This document shows, piece by piece, positions 51,077-62,600 of a DNA stretch of 64,000 nt. Made by a program: the position numbers and the translations under genes. The notes beneath the pieces are model-generated. The model was given only the letters and a program-made list of their open reading frames with translations, was not told the DNA's origin and ran no database searches. Source of the DNA: Acridotheres tristis (taxonomy: Eukaryota; Chordata; Aves; Passeriformes; Sturnidae). The stretch spans positions 8,098,501 through 8,162,500 of the forward strand of contig CM072891.1 of the NCBI GenBank assembly GCA_037013685.1, written 5' to 3'. Position 1 is the stretch's first letter. Every line of letters begins with the position of its first letter.

Positions 51077-53451
51077 AAAAAAAAAATTACGATAGGCATT
51101 TATGACAGTAATATACTCTGGGGTATATCTGTGTGATCCTATTAGTTTGACTTGTGTCAAAAGACTCAAAGACTTTGGTATTTATTCTAGCCCTTTGTTA
51201 TTCAAATATTTTTTTTGTCACAGTGTAATTTTATCTTTTGTTCTTCCCTTTAATGCTGCTAAACTTTTGGCTTGCAGTCTCATATCCCTTAGCAGTATGA
51301 TCCCTAGGTAGGGGTATGAAGGGACAGCCCTTTTTGTTGATGGTAAACTTGTCAGCTTTCATTTGGCTGAATATAATCTCTTGTTCTTATGGTATTCTGG
51401 GGAGGAAATTCTTCTCTGCCTTTTGTGTGCCGTTTTCTGTCTTGGCGAGGCAGGGGAAATCTTAGTCTTCTTGATTTTCCCCTTCATATTGATATTTCCA
51501 TGCTGCTTGTTATTCTTGGGATATCTCTCTGTAAGGCTTTTAACTAAATGGCAGTAACTGGATGATTCCAATTTCTCACTGTTTCTACTGAGGAAATACA
51601 GTTAACTCCTGGGAGAGAGGACTTTTATGCCTTTGAAAATGCGTAAGTCTTAGGAAAGACCTTCAGAATTTTAGCTTTAAATTGAGTTGTAATGGTGAAG
51701 ATTGCTTTGCAAGGGAAATGTTGGCTAAACCTGAAACATTACCGCAGGCAATTATGTGGCAGAGCCCCTTTTGGGGGGCTCAGAGGATGTCTATACTTCC
51801 CTGGTAGTCCTACATCCAAAATGAGAAGCAGCACTTTCCTTTTTTTCTTACAGCAGCTATAGTAGTACTCTAAAAGATTCTCAGACTGTGATGGTCGAAT
51901 GTTGGGTTTTGGTAGCAGCAGCAGCCGCTTTATCTAAGCAGCAATTCCCGAGCCAGGGCTTGCAGCAGCTACAGCTGGGCACGGAACACAGTAGAAACCT
52001 GTTGGGTTTTTTTTGGTATCTTGTGCTGATCAAGAGCACTTGGTATAGAAAACAGCTGATGTAGATCAAAAGTACCTCTGCAAAAGGGGCTTTAATTCAC
52101 TTCATTCTTAACCAGTTTTGTAGAAGGAGAATTACTTCTTAGTGGAGTATTGCTTGAGTACTGCTGGCCTCCTTAAATTGCTTACAATATTCTACATAGA
52201 TGGTTAGAAAACTCATGAAGCCTTAAGGTGAGTGCAAGTTAGTAGTGAAGTAGTGGATAGGATTTGGGTGAGTGGCTGAGAACACAAGTAGGAAAGTTAG
52301 TGGTGAGGAGAGACAGCTTCTTGTGAGATACATTAGTAACTTGTAACTAGCAAGGGAATGCAGTTGTTTTTCTAACCTGCTTCTAAGCATTAGAGCCAGC
52401 CGTCTTTGTTGTGCTATGTTCAGGTTTCCAAGGAGATGTGAGATATTTTTATGAAACTGAGAAATTGAGAAATCATGGGAAGAGGAATTTTAAATACATG
52501 TCAAACCTGAAAATACAGTGGCAGGAAGAACCTGTGTAATGTGCAGTATTTTAAGGATAAAATTGAAATGCCATATGACTGAAATTGTCTTTTTCACCCG
52601 TGGTGATGACTTTAGTGTTTAACTGAGAGCTATTTTAGGACGATAAACAACATTCCTTTCATTTTTAACTGCTTGGAGGGGAGACGAAGTGCCTTGCAAT
52701 AGATGCTGTTTATTCTAAAGTCTACAAGAATTCTTTACTCAGGATCAGAAACCCTGAAATGTTACTGAGAATTTGTTTGTTTAAAAAATCTGCATATCTA
52801 ATTCTTGAGCTAGCTATTTGGATTGAGAGGGTTCAATTAATAGATTTTGCATGTTGAGTAACTCAGGAATGTTCTGTGCCTAGAATGCTGGCAGAGGTAC
52901 AAGATTGTATGAAATGCTCAAGTTAACTTTGTGAGCATATTGGGGGATCTTCAGTTAACAACAGCATGTATTGTATATGATTGTTTTGCCTGTGCAAGGC
53001 ACTCAGGTTCAGACTTAGGCTTAGGAGTTCTTGTTAGTTGTAGAGTCACTTGAAGCTGCTGGAAGAGGGGGCTAATTTTGCTAATTGTCAAGACGTGCCT
53101 GTGTTTTGTGAAAGGCCTCATGATTTAGTAATGAAGAGATAGACTTCTGTATTGGTGGTGGCATCACAGTGCTACAGGATGTTTTAGTGCAGCATTGTTT
53201 AAATTAGATAAATGGGATTGCAGCAGATTTAAAACCAAAGGTGAGACTGATTATCATTTGTGCTTATTGCAAATTACCTGTTTGCTGCTGTATGGCCTGT
53301 TTGAACTTAAGGTTTATTCTAGTCATACATAGCTGTAGGTGTGTTGTGATTCTGGCTGATTTTTCTATTTCTTCTGTTTATTTTAACCCTCTTGATATTT
53401 CACTTTTATGCCCATGCTGTCACTAAATGTGCTCTGTTGTTGTGGTTACAG
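51077..53451. other. Non-coding sequence; possible LTR-like patch
   Basis: No gene is identified. At about 51888-52050 a more GC-rich patch starts TGTGATGGTC and contains GCAGCAGCAGCCGC and several CpGs, with a style reminiscent of an avian LTR. No matching CA end or target duplication was found, so it is not called as an element. Confidence 0.5.
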
Positions 53452-53497
53452 TGCTGTTTGTGCACCTTTGGTGTGGCTGGCAGGTCGAATGGGGCAG
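53452..53497 (+). CDS. Candidate internal exon (46 nt)
   Basis: It lies between GTTGTGGTTACAG and the good donor GGCAG/GTAGGG. In the relevant frame it has a one-base lead and then AVCAPLVWLAGRMGQ, ending in phase 0. The lead fits the two bases left by 29799-29896 and the end fits the phase 0 start of 53842-53931 after a 344-base intron. The same frame stays open past the donor to a stop at 53591-53593, so an unspliced reading is also possible. The protein family is not recognised. Confidence 0.32.
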
Positions 53498-53841
53498 GTA
53501 GGGCATGTAACAGGAATTCATGGGGAATTTCACTCTGCATCGCTGAAAATTCTGAAGAAGGATAAGCAGAAAGTAAAAATACCATATGGATGAGAATCTG
53601 AGGTGGAAGCCTTGGAGGGGACTGTAGCTCAGACTTAGTAATGTTGAGGGAGGAATAAATATAATGAATATAGGTAAAAAACATTGGCTCCAGCTTTGGG
53701 ATAACTAATGTTGTGAATCAATCAACAGTGAGCTCCATGTGTATTGGATATCAGTCTTCCTCAGAGCTACTCATTTAGGGAAGCCAGCCACCCATAGCAT
53801 TGGATCTCCAGGTGTGATAGTTCTTACTGTTTTTTCCACAG
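53498..53841. other. Possible intron
   Basis: 344 bases starting GTAGGG and ending in a strong pyrimidine tract TTACTGTTTTTTCCACAG. No other feature is seen. Confidence 0.35.
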
Positions 53842-53931
53842 GTCAATGAGGATTTTCTTAATAAGCAGGCAATAATGGGACTTTTCAAGATATATGGAAC
53901 ACCTGATTTAGTTAAAAAAAAGCTCGACAAA
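53842..53931 (+). CDS. Candidate internal exon (90 nt), unknown protein
   Basis: This is the best single exon candidate. An excellent acceptor (ACTGTTTTTTCCACAG) is followed by exactly 30 codons open only in phase 0, with the other two frames stopped within 33 bases, and then a donor AAA/GTATGA. The peptide begins VNEDFLNKQAIMGLFKIYG, continues TPDLV and ends in a lysine-rich KKKLDK. It looks like amphipathic helices joined by a G-T-P turn, as in helical-repeat proteins, but I cannot name a family. Reading past the donor meets TGA immediately, so a real protein would require the splice. Confidence 0.42.
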
Positions 53932-54734
53932 GTATGAGTTTTTTAGAATTTCACTAGGAAAAAAAGCAAAAACAAAACCCTAAAACGCAAAGCATGTCTT
54001 GAACTTTTTGGTAGAAGAGTCCTTCCTTTTTATATGTTTAAAATACATTTTCTAAAATTCTTTTAGTTGTCATATCTCTTTATGATGGTTTCCTGCTGAT
54101 TTTTACTTTTAAAGCACTAGGTTTTGTTTTACTGAATATTCTAGGAAGGAGTCACCTACATTTACTTAACAACATGTCAAACCTTAATTTCATCCTGTCA
54201 CCAGTGAAGATATTTGAACATTGATGTAAACAAGCAATTGAGCTGAAAACACTGTGTTAATGAAAATATTTGTAATAAGTTTGGAAAATACTCTTGTTAC
54301 TGAGCAATCACAGAACACAATGAATTGCAGAAGTTTTGAAGAGTACCGAACTATTAAGAGATTTTTATTGATGCAGAAAACCAGATGTCTTTAAAAGCTA
54401 TCAGCAGTTGTGATGAAAGAGTTCTTTAGAAGTTATCACCGGTTTTCAGTTAGACATGCTGATTTCTTAAAGTAGCAGGCATCTGAACTGCTCTGGTGAT
54501 TTGAGTTCTGTCTTTGCTTGAATAACATTCTTCAGATCAAGATAACAGAAAAAAGCTTGAATAACTTCAAAAAGGGGCTGAAAATGCAAAAGCTTTGTGC
54601 TATAGTAACAAACATTACTGCAGTTAGCATTAGGTGGTGTATAGGAGCAGTTAAGTTGTTTCTCATGAATGTAATGGCTTCAGACTTAGGGGCTGGGTTT
54701 AGAGGATGTGTTGGGAGGAGACTGTGTCCCTGAG
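53932..54734. other. Non-coding sequence
   Basis: AT-rich unique sequence after the candidate donor. There is no recognisable gene or repeat until the CR1 piece. Confidence 0.6.
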
Positions 54735-54922
54735 GCTAGCGAGGCACTGGGACAGGTTGCCCATAGACTCTATGGGTGTTCCATTCTGAGAGGTGTTCAA
54801 GGCTGGGCTGGATGGGGCTTTGAGCAATCTGGTCTTGTGGAAGGTGTCTCTACCCATGACAGTGGTGGTGGATTAGGCCATCTTTAAGGTCCCCTCCAAC
54901 CCAGACCATTCAATGACTTTGG
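54735..54922 (+). mobile_element. CR1 LINE 3' end fragment
   Basis: A sense-strand CR1 tail. The blocks GGCACTGGGACAGGTTGCCC, GTGTTCAAGGCTGGGCTGGA, GGGGCTTTGAGCAATCTGGT, TAAGGTCCCCTCCAACCCAG and ACCATTCAATGACTTTGGCTC appear in the order of avian CR1 3' UTR. The terminal ATTCTATG octamer is degraded to ATTCAATG. Only about 190 bases remain, 5'-truncated and non-coding. Confidence 0.88.
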
Positions 54923-56338
54923 CTCTGTAGGTGTGGAAAAGGTGAAAGTGTTGGGGGGTAAATTAAATAAGGGTCAGCTAATGAGAAGAATAGAGGGTTT
55001 TTTTCTGTTGGCATCTGAGTGCAGAGGGAGCTTCAGTAAGCCTTTCAAGTTATGGGGATACACTTTCACAGCTTTGCTGTGGCGAGGAAAGTGAAGATTT
55101 TTTTTTTTTTGCAGTGAAACCTCAAAGTTAAAGAGGAATTTAAAAATGAAAATAAAATGATCATCTGTCAGGAGAGATTCAGTAGCTGCTATTCAGTACT
55201 GAAAACTGAGCAAAATTCTTGTGGCCAGCTAAATCAATATGAATGTGTTACATTTTTATATTTTTTTTTTCCTTTCATGCATAACGAAACACGTCTAAAT
55301 AATTTTGATTTAGGCATGATTGCAGTTGGTTAATGTCCACTTGTATTTAAAATTTTTCTGGAAGAAAATAATGCTTTTCTGAGAATCAGTTTTATTTTAA
55401 GGAATGATAAACACAATTTTTTACATAGATGAGTTCTGTCTCTTCAGTTATCTCTCATACAAAACTAATACCAAGTCTCATCAAAGTATGGTTTGCTGCT
55501 GTAAACATTTAACTTGTTAAATCTTGTGCAGACAGTTCTTCCTATATGTAGTTCTTTAATTATTTTATCCTTGAGGATGCTGCGTAGGGAATCTAAAATT
55601 GCCCACATCTTGCCTAAGGGAAGGTCTTAATTGTGGTGTGTGTTTTGTTGTAAAGTCAGAAGAATTAGTGTCTATGATAGGTTTAGTAGTCAAAATTGTA
55701 GTAGTTTGGCTACAGCAAAATGCTGTGGTCTCTTCACAGGGTGTGTGTCAAGCAAATCGTCTGCTTTTTTTTCTCTGATGTGAGGGGTATTTCTGCTCTT
55801 GCCTGCATGGAAGTGTCATGTGGATGAATAAAATTTGGAACTCTGAATAATCGTTGCTGCTTGTGTAGTAACACAGCAGCAGCCTCAAACCAGGCCTGTA
55901 CCTTCTGAGCTGTTGTCTCCTGTCTTGGTGTGACTCTGCAGGCACAGGCTCACCTGCCCTCTGGTGTCAGAGCTGCAGGCAGGGAATGCAGTAGCATTCC
56001 CAAGTGTTCAGTCTCTGAAGTTGGCAAGGTGGTTATGCACTCCCCAACAAAACAGGGAGGTGCCTCTGTAAATGGTATATTTAACATGCACAGTAGCTGT
56101 GACAGTATAGGCCTGATGCTTTTCCTTTCTGTCTTTTGTAAAAAACTGTACCTTTGCACAAGGCTTCATGTTCTGTTGTCATCTGAGAGAAGAAGGAAGG
56201 CAGCATGCTTTCCACCTAATTATATTTTATACTTTACATGGGGACTTTTGTTTTAGATCCAGGAGCATTTCAAAGCCACGCTGATACACTTCTCACCTCC
56301 AGCACTGTCATCTTCTCTGAAATGCTGGCTGTGGATAC
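54923..56338. other. Non-coding sequence
   Basis: No gene is recognised. T runs lie near 55099-55111 and 55260-55270. A splice-bounded 40-base segment near 55741-55780 is too short to support. Confidence 0.6.
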
Positions 56339-56665
56339 AGATTCATACAATCGTTTGTCAGAAAAAACTGCTGAGATAATTGGGTCCAACTAATACTGCC
56401 AAGTTCACCAGTAAGCCACATCCCCAAATGCCTCACCTGCATATCTTTTCAATACCTCCATGGATGGTGACTCCACCACTTCCCTGGGCAGCCTGTTCCA
56501 ATGCTTGTCAATCCTTTCCGGGCCAGTATTTTTCCTAATACCCAGTCTAAGTAACTGGTACAACTTGAAGCCACTTCCTCTTGTCCTGCTGCTTGTTACT
56601 GTGGAAAGGAGACCAGCCCCCACTTTGCTACAACCTCCTTTGGAGGTAGTTTTAGGTATTCAAGG
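56339..56665 (-). mobile_element. CR1 LINE 3' end fragment
   Basis: The complement of a CR1 3' region lies on the + strand. A degraded octamer (AGATTCATACAATCG) is followed by GGGTCCAACTAAT, then CATGGATGGTGACTCCACCA, CTTCCCTGGGCAGCCTGTTC, TTTTTCCTAATACCCAGTCT and CCTCTTGTCCTGCTGCTTGT. It ends near TTTAGGTATTCAAGG. About 325 bases of 3' UTR are kept, pointing leftward. Frames across it are incidental. Confidence 0.88.
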
Positions 56666-59600
56666 AAATGCAGTTGTGTGAGTCAATGCTATTAAAAATG
56701 CCAGTGAAACAACATTAAGTAATAGGACAGAGTCTCCTCGTGGTCGTGAATTTGGCCCTGACTGTGGGGGCACAGCAGCTACATCTGCTTTTGTCCTTGA
56801 GACTTCGTTACTGTGCAATGAAAAAACGCCTTTATGGCACTCCATGTATAAGGTTGCCTGTGCTCTTTGCATTATTCAGTTTGTAAAACGAGTGGATGTC
56901 TTTGGTGCTAATTAAACATCATCCTCCCAGGAACCAATTATCTGTAAGTAGAAACAGCAGAAGCATGATGTGGTGTTGCATACCAGGGAGGATGAAACAT
57001 TTCCCTACCCAATGCTTCTTCCTTAGCTACCAAGTCATATTCATTTCATCAGTAGCATTTACATGTGAGAGCTCTAAGCAGAAACCTCAGGGCATTGTAG
57101 CACTTAATGTATAATAAATACTATTTGCTTTTTTTAATGTCTAAATGAAAATGCATTTCAAGCTTTGTAACCATTTTATGGAAATTTTAAGCTAATCTTT
57201 AATATTTTTTTAAGAGGTCTGGCAAGGAAAATTTTCTTAGTAATGTTGTCACTCATCTAAAGGGGGAAAAATGATTGCGGCTGAAAACTGTTTACCAGTT
57301 TCTCAGTGGAATGGTTATAAGAAGGAAACAAAGAGTATTCTAATAGTATAAACCTTTGGCAGTTTGGGGAATTAAGTTAGTGATGCCAAATCCAGAAGGT
57401 GACTATATGCAGGTCAAGACTGTGGCACATTGATGGGTCTCAAGACCTTGTAGTATTTGTGCACTAGTTCCAGGAGTCTGTTTCCCATTAAGTTAATCAG
57501 ATGCTTACAACTTTTTACAGGTGTTTAACCTGCAAAGAGCTATTTTAACTGAACTTCAATATTTTTTTTGCCATCAAGCCTTCATTTAATATGGTGTGTC
57601 TAATATGAACAGCGAGTGGAGATAACACTTCTCTACAGGTAAACACAGGAAAGATGCAGATAAAGGAATATTTTAAGATCTATATCTGTATTTCATTGAA
57701 TTTTTTTTTTTTAATGAATGAGACAGTTGTTTGCCTGTGGGGAAATGGCATTCTCATTTTCTGCTTTGAGCTCAGGGCTGTGCTGCTGTTATGATTACTT
57801 AGTGTTAGCCCTGCAGGCTGCACTGGTCCAAGTGTGTTTGCAGAACTTTTTAGCGCAGCTTTAAAGAAGCTGCTGGAGGAGAGCATGGCTCATGTTTGGG
57901 AGTTTTTTAGTTCCCCCTGCTGAAGATAGCACATGGCTCAGGAGTGAGAGTTTCCAGCATTTGAAACAGTAGATTCTAGAGAACAAATTGCATTACTTCT
58001 GTAAAGTGAGTAATCTGTCTAATGGCTGGCACGTGTTATGTCACGGTGTGAAGGAAATCAATTCCAGCAGATGTGCAGCTGTCTCCCAGCCTCCAGCTGC
58101 TGCCTCCCTTAAGCTTCACACCCAAGTGGCTTGGAAAGTATTTTTTTTAACAGGAAAGGTGGATTTCGGTGTATGTTAGGCATCTTGGATTTAAAAAAGC
58201 ATTTGATGTTTTGTGGGTTGTGTTGTTTTAGAAATTGTTTGGTCTGAGTCCATTTCTAAATTGGACAGTAACATTAGACTCCAACCCTCCAACCAGCAGT
58301 AACAAAAACAAGATTTTTTTTTTTTTTTCATCTAATAGTGCATTTTGCTGACACATAGGATAATCCTTTTATTAATATTATTCCTCTATATTCAGTAAAA
58401 TCCCTACAATAGTTACTCTTTTCAGAGTTTTGTATATGTGGTTTCCCTGTGGAGCTTAAAGCATTTGAAAAAGTTTTCTGCAAGATAATTTTTTTGCTTT
58501 CATTTCAAACAATTAAAGCTTCTTATTGACACTGAAGTTCTCTTGTGAGATAACATTTGGCTATTTTAGTATCTAATGACCTCTTAGTTTGATACAGAGA
58601 TGACTTTAAAAATGGTGTCCTGATTGTCTGTTACTGTCATTCTCATTGGTGGTTGTGAGGAGCAATGCAATAAATACTTTAATTCCTAAAGACATGTGCT
58701 TTAGTCATAAATTAAATGATGGCTTTAATGATAATACTGCACAGGCAATTCTTTTGCAAGGAAATTCATTGCAGTAGTACTGATGTTAGAACTTGGTCTC
58801 TTCATGCAGTTATTATGCACAGTAAAATTCACAGCACAGTGAAGAATGAAAAGTGACAGTTGCTTGTTACAATTTAAATGGCATAATAAAAATTACGATC
58901 CATGCGAGAACTTTTAATTGATCTTTTTATGCACAAATATAATCCTGACATACTGCCAAAATGAAGGTGCGTATGAATGAAATGACTAAGTTTTCTAGTT
59001 AATTGCATGGATTTATTTCTCAGACCTTTCTCCTTGAAACAACACTTCTATAGAAGGCTGAATTTTAAAGATGCTTACCAGATCTGGGGGATTCTCTTTC
59101 TACTTAAATACTTACAGTAATTTTACAGTACTTCTAAGTATGTATTTATTAGCAAGGTTCTTAAATTGGCTTTGTCCACTAGATTTTTATATATGGTGAA
59201 ATATGCCACCTTTTCCCCTTTTCTTAATATATTATTCATTACTTTCTTTGATGTCTTTGCTAATACTGTACTGAAATTGTTGCACAGCAGTTGCTGTATG
59301 TGGTGTTCCTACCTCCTGGTGGAAATGTTCTTTTAGTTGTCCAGTGAGTTACATAGGATATCTTCCTGCATGTAGGTAATTGATCTAACAGCGACAAGAA
59401 TATATCTACATAGATATATCTGTACAGAAATGTAATTGTAGATATTATGTGTCTGATAGTTACAACATAAATAGCTTTTTTTCCTGAAGGTTCTCAAATT
59501 GACATCTTCAATTATTAGATTTGCCACGTGCCTAGTCTGTTCCCAGGAGTGGCAATAAGTGTCAGTATCTCGTGTGCAGGAAAATGGGATGTGACAAGAA

Positions 59601-62600
59601 TAATGTATAGAGAATATCTTTTTAACTGCTAATACTGTGACATGTTCCTTTAACGAACAAGAATTTATAAGCATGTCTCCGCAAATTGGAAGTTATGGTC
59701 AACTAAAATGAGGTAGGAAAAGTTTTTGATGGTCTTGATGATAGATGGTGTTGGTATCCCAGCTTTTAATGCTGATGATGTGTATTCTTCAGAAGCCCGT
59801 AATGATGAGCTGTCCATAAAATCTTTGCTTAAAGTCTTGATGTGTTTGGCAGTTCACAAAGCTAGATGGGCATGCCAACGTTTCTCACTTCAGGCTTTCA
59901 ACTGGAGGAATCTTAGTTTTAAACAGAGCAGTATATTTGAAGTTTTGATTGCTTCGCAGTTAACTCTCTTGATTTTATGATTTTGAGATGCAGATGCTGA
60001 AAATTACTGTAAGGCTTTAACCTCTATTTCTCTTCTGCTGTTCAAGTCACTTGTGGAACTTTACAGTTACCCTGAACATGTCTCAGTTTCATATGGCCCC
60101 TCTTTTTCTGATGCATATGGATTGTTTTAGTGTAGCTCATGTTGCATGGAAAAGTCTTGGAAGGCAGCTACAGCCAGGGTGCAGTATGTCACGTTGGCAC
60201 GGAAGTAATGCTGTATCTGCTAAATAAATAACCGCCCAGCTCATTTATCATTCTCTGCTGTGTGATAGCTGTGTCAGTTATTACAGAGGAAGTGTCCTTG
60301 GTTAAGTCTGCTGCTTTGGATACACTTCTGCCCTGTTCTCTGTGGGTTATGGTGTCAATCCTATGTACCCGTTACCATGGCTGTCTGCATTTCTCTTTAA
60401 AATACTCTGCTTTTTTCTCGTTTTTTTGTGCTTTATCTCCTGCTACTGCTCAGGAATTTTGCCCTATGTGGAGTTATGTACCCTGATATCTGCTCCCTGT
60501 TCAGATGGATTCAGCTGCCCACTTGGAACATCAGCTGTCTGAGATGATCTATGATGACTTTTCTTAAAAGGATTGTGTTGTGCTATGCTTGTGTCTATGC
60601 ATGTTTTGAAAAATCAGTAAACTAGTGTACAGTATGTACTGTGTTATATTTCAAGTCTTGGCCATTAATTTTTTTGTGCTCAGATTCTTTTTTATAATAA
60701 TTCTTGATGTAAAGTGTTGGTAATTTGGCATCAGTTAAAAGAAATATTTGTGCTGATGGATGTAAAAGCAATTTCTATTCCTGCCTTGCTGTGCTAAACG
60801 TTATTGTTCTGAATATATGGATCGTCTTCTTTTTTTTTTTTTTACATTAACAATACTGTAGTTTTGTCTGTGTAACTGCTGATTGATAGAAAGGCTGTTA
60901 GTTTCAGAATCCTTGCACTGTATCAGATGAAAATATTCCCAAATCTACTGATATGATGTAGGAATTCAGTGTGATCTGGGTTGATAGGTCCTGGCAATAA
61001 GCAAAAAGGCAAAGAGAGAGTCACAGCCTGAGTTTTCTAAATAGGATTGTTACTACTCTTGATGCCCTAGGAAGAGACCAATTAAGAGTATTTTTGTATA
61101 TCTCAAATCTGCCTTTTTTTATTTTTGTCCCCCTCATACTTTAACGTCATTTGAATAGATTGTTTGTTGAAGTTTCTGATTTTGATCTTGTATTCCAGTA
61201 CATAAGTCTCAGAAATTTCCTGGGAACCCCTGCAGCTCCACTCTCCCTGCAGGCTGATGGGAGGTGTTTGCCCGGTCACCTCCTCTCCTCAGGACTCTAT
61301 TTTTGTGTAGGAGGAGCTGTCACTTCTCTGTCTCTCAGGATCACAGTGTCATTGCACAGCGCTAGCTGAAACATCCAGCTAACTCGGTTTCCTTTCCAGT
61401 CAGTCTGAAGGTCTTGCATTAGAACTGCAACTATTGCTTTATTTGTACAGCTTTAGAAAAATCTGTTGTTTAATCTCCTTAAAGCTTGTGGGATGTTAAG
61501 GTTCTTGGATGCATATCTTAGAATGATCATCATAGGTAATACCCTTCCCAGTATTTCATGAATAGAAATGAAATGACATGCCTAAATAAGATGTCTGCCC
61601 CAGGAAATCTGATTTGTCATTTAGCAGAGACACTTCAGTCTCCATTTCAAAGATTTGGCTTGTCTTCGAGAAGACCCTCCTGATCTATTCTGCCAGCAAA
61701 GTAAATCAGCCTGGCTGTTTAATATGTGAGAATTAAAATAACGTACTGGTTTCTTTTTCTGATCACTAGGGAAATTTCTACGGTCAATAAAAATTGGTGT
61801 TGTTCCGTATTTTGCATTTTTAACTGTAGAACAAAACAATTTTTGCTGATTTTTATTCAGGAAATTCAATGCTAATATTTGACTAACAAGTGTAGCTGAA
61901 CTTGGATTTCTCCCAGCTTCTGCTGCATTAGGCTATGGACAGTTCTCTTCATATTTGTATGAAGATATTCCAGCAAATTAAGAAAATTCGGAGGTCACCT
62001 GGGAATTGTTGCTGAAATGTCTCTCTTAATCTGGTACAGGAATCCTTAAGACCTCTACTAAATAGTATTTTTTCCTTGAAAATGATCTGTTTATACCTTT
62101 GAGTGGTGTACTCTGTTAATCATTTAATGATCTTTTTAGAGTTCTCTTGGTTTCTTGATCACTTAATAGGATAAAGTAAGATTCACTGAGGACAGCACTC
62201 GAATAGGATTGTCCAACTCCAGTGATTTGGGGAAGCTGTATGGCCCAGTTCAGAGTTTAAATGACTTAACCTTTTTGCCAATGGTTTTTTGTAGTGAGAA
62301 GTAGGTGATAATGATGAATCTGTCCCATCACTTCTGGTGTTTACTGTAAATGTTTCCCTAAGGAAAAAACAGCTAAATAGAATAAAGAGCTTATGTTTGA
62401 AATGTGATTAAATGAAAAATTCAATCTCTTTCCCAGTGATAGGGGAGATAGTAAGATATTTGTGTGTAATCTGGAACATGTTGTCTCTAAGTGGACAGAC
62501 AGGATGGTATCTTCCATGATCCAGTGATGAGCAGAAACCATTTTGTTTCTTGGCATCATTTCTTGGTACACTGATTTCTGAGAGCTTTGAGAACCACCTT

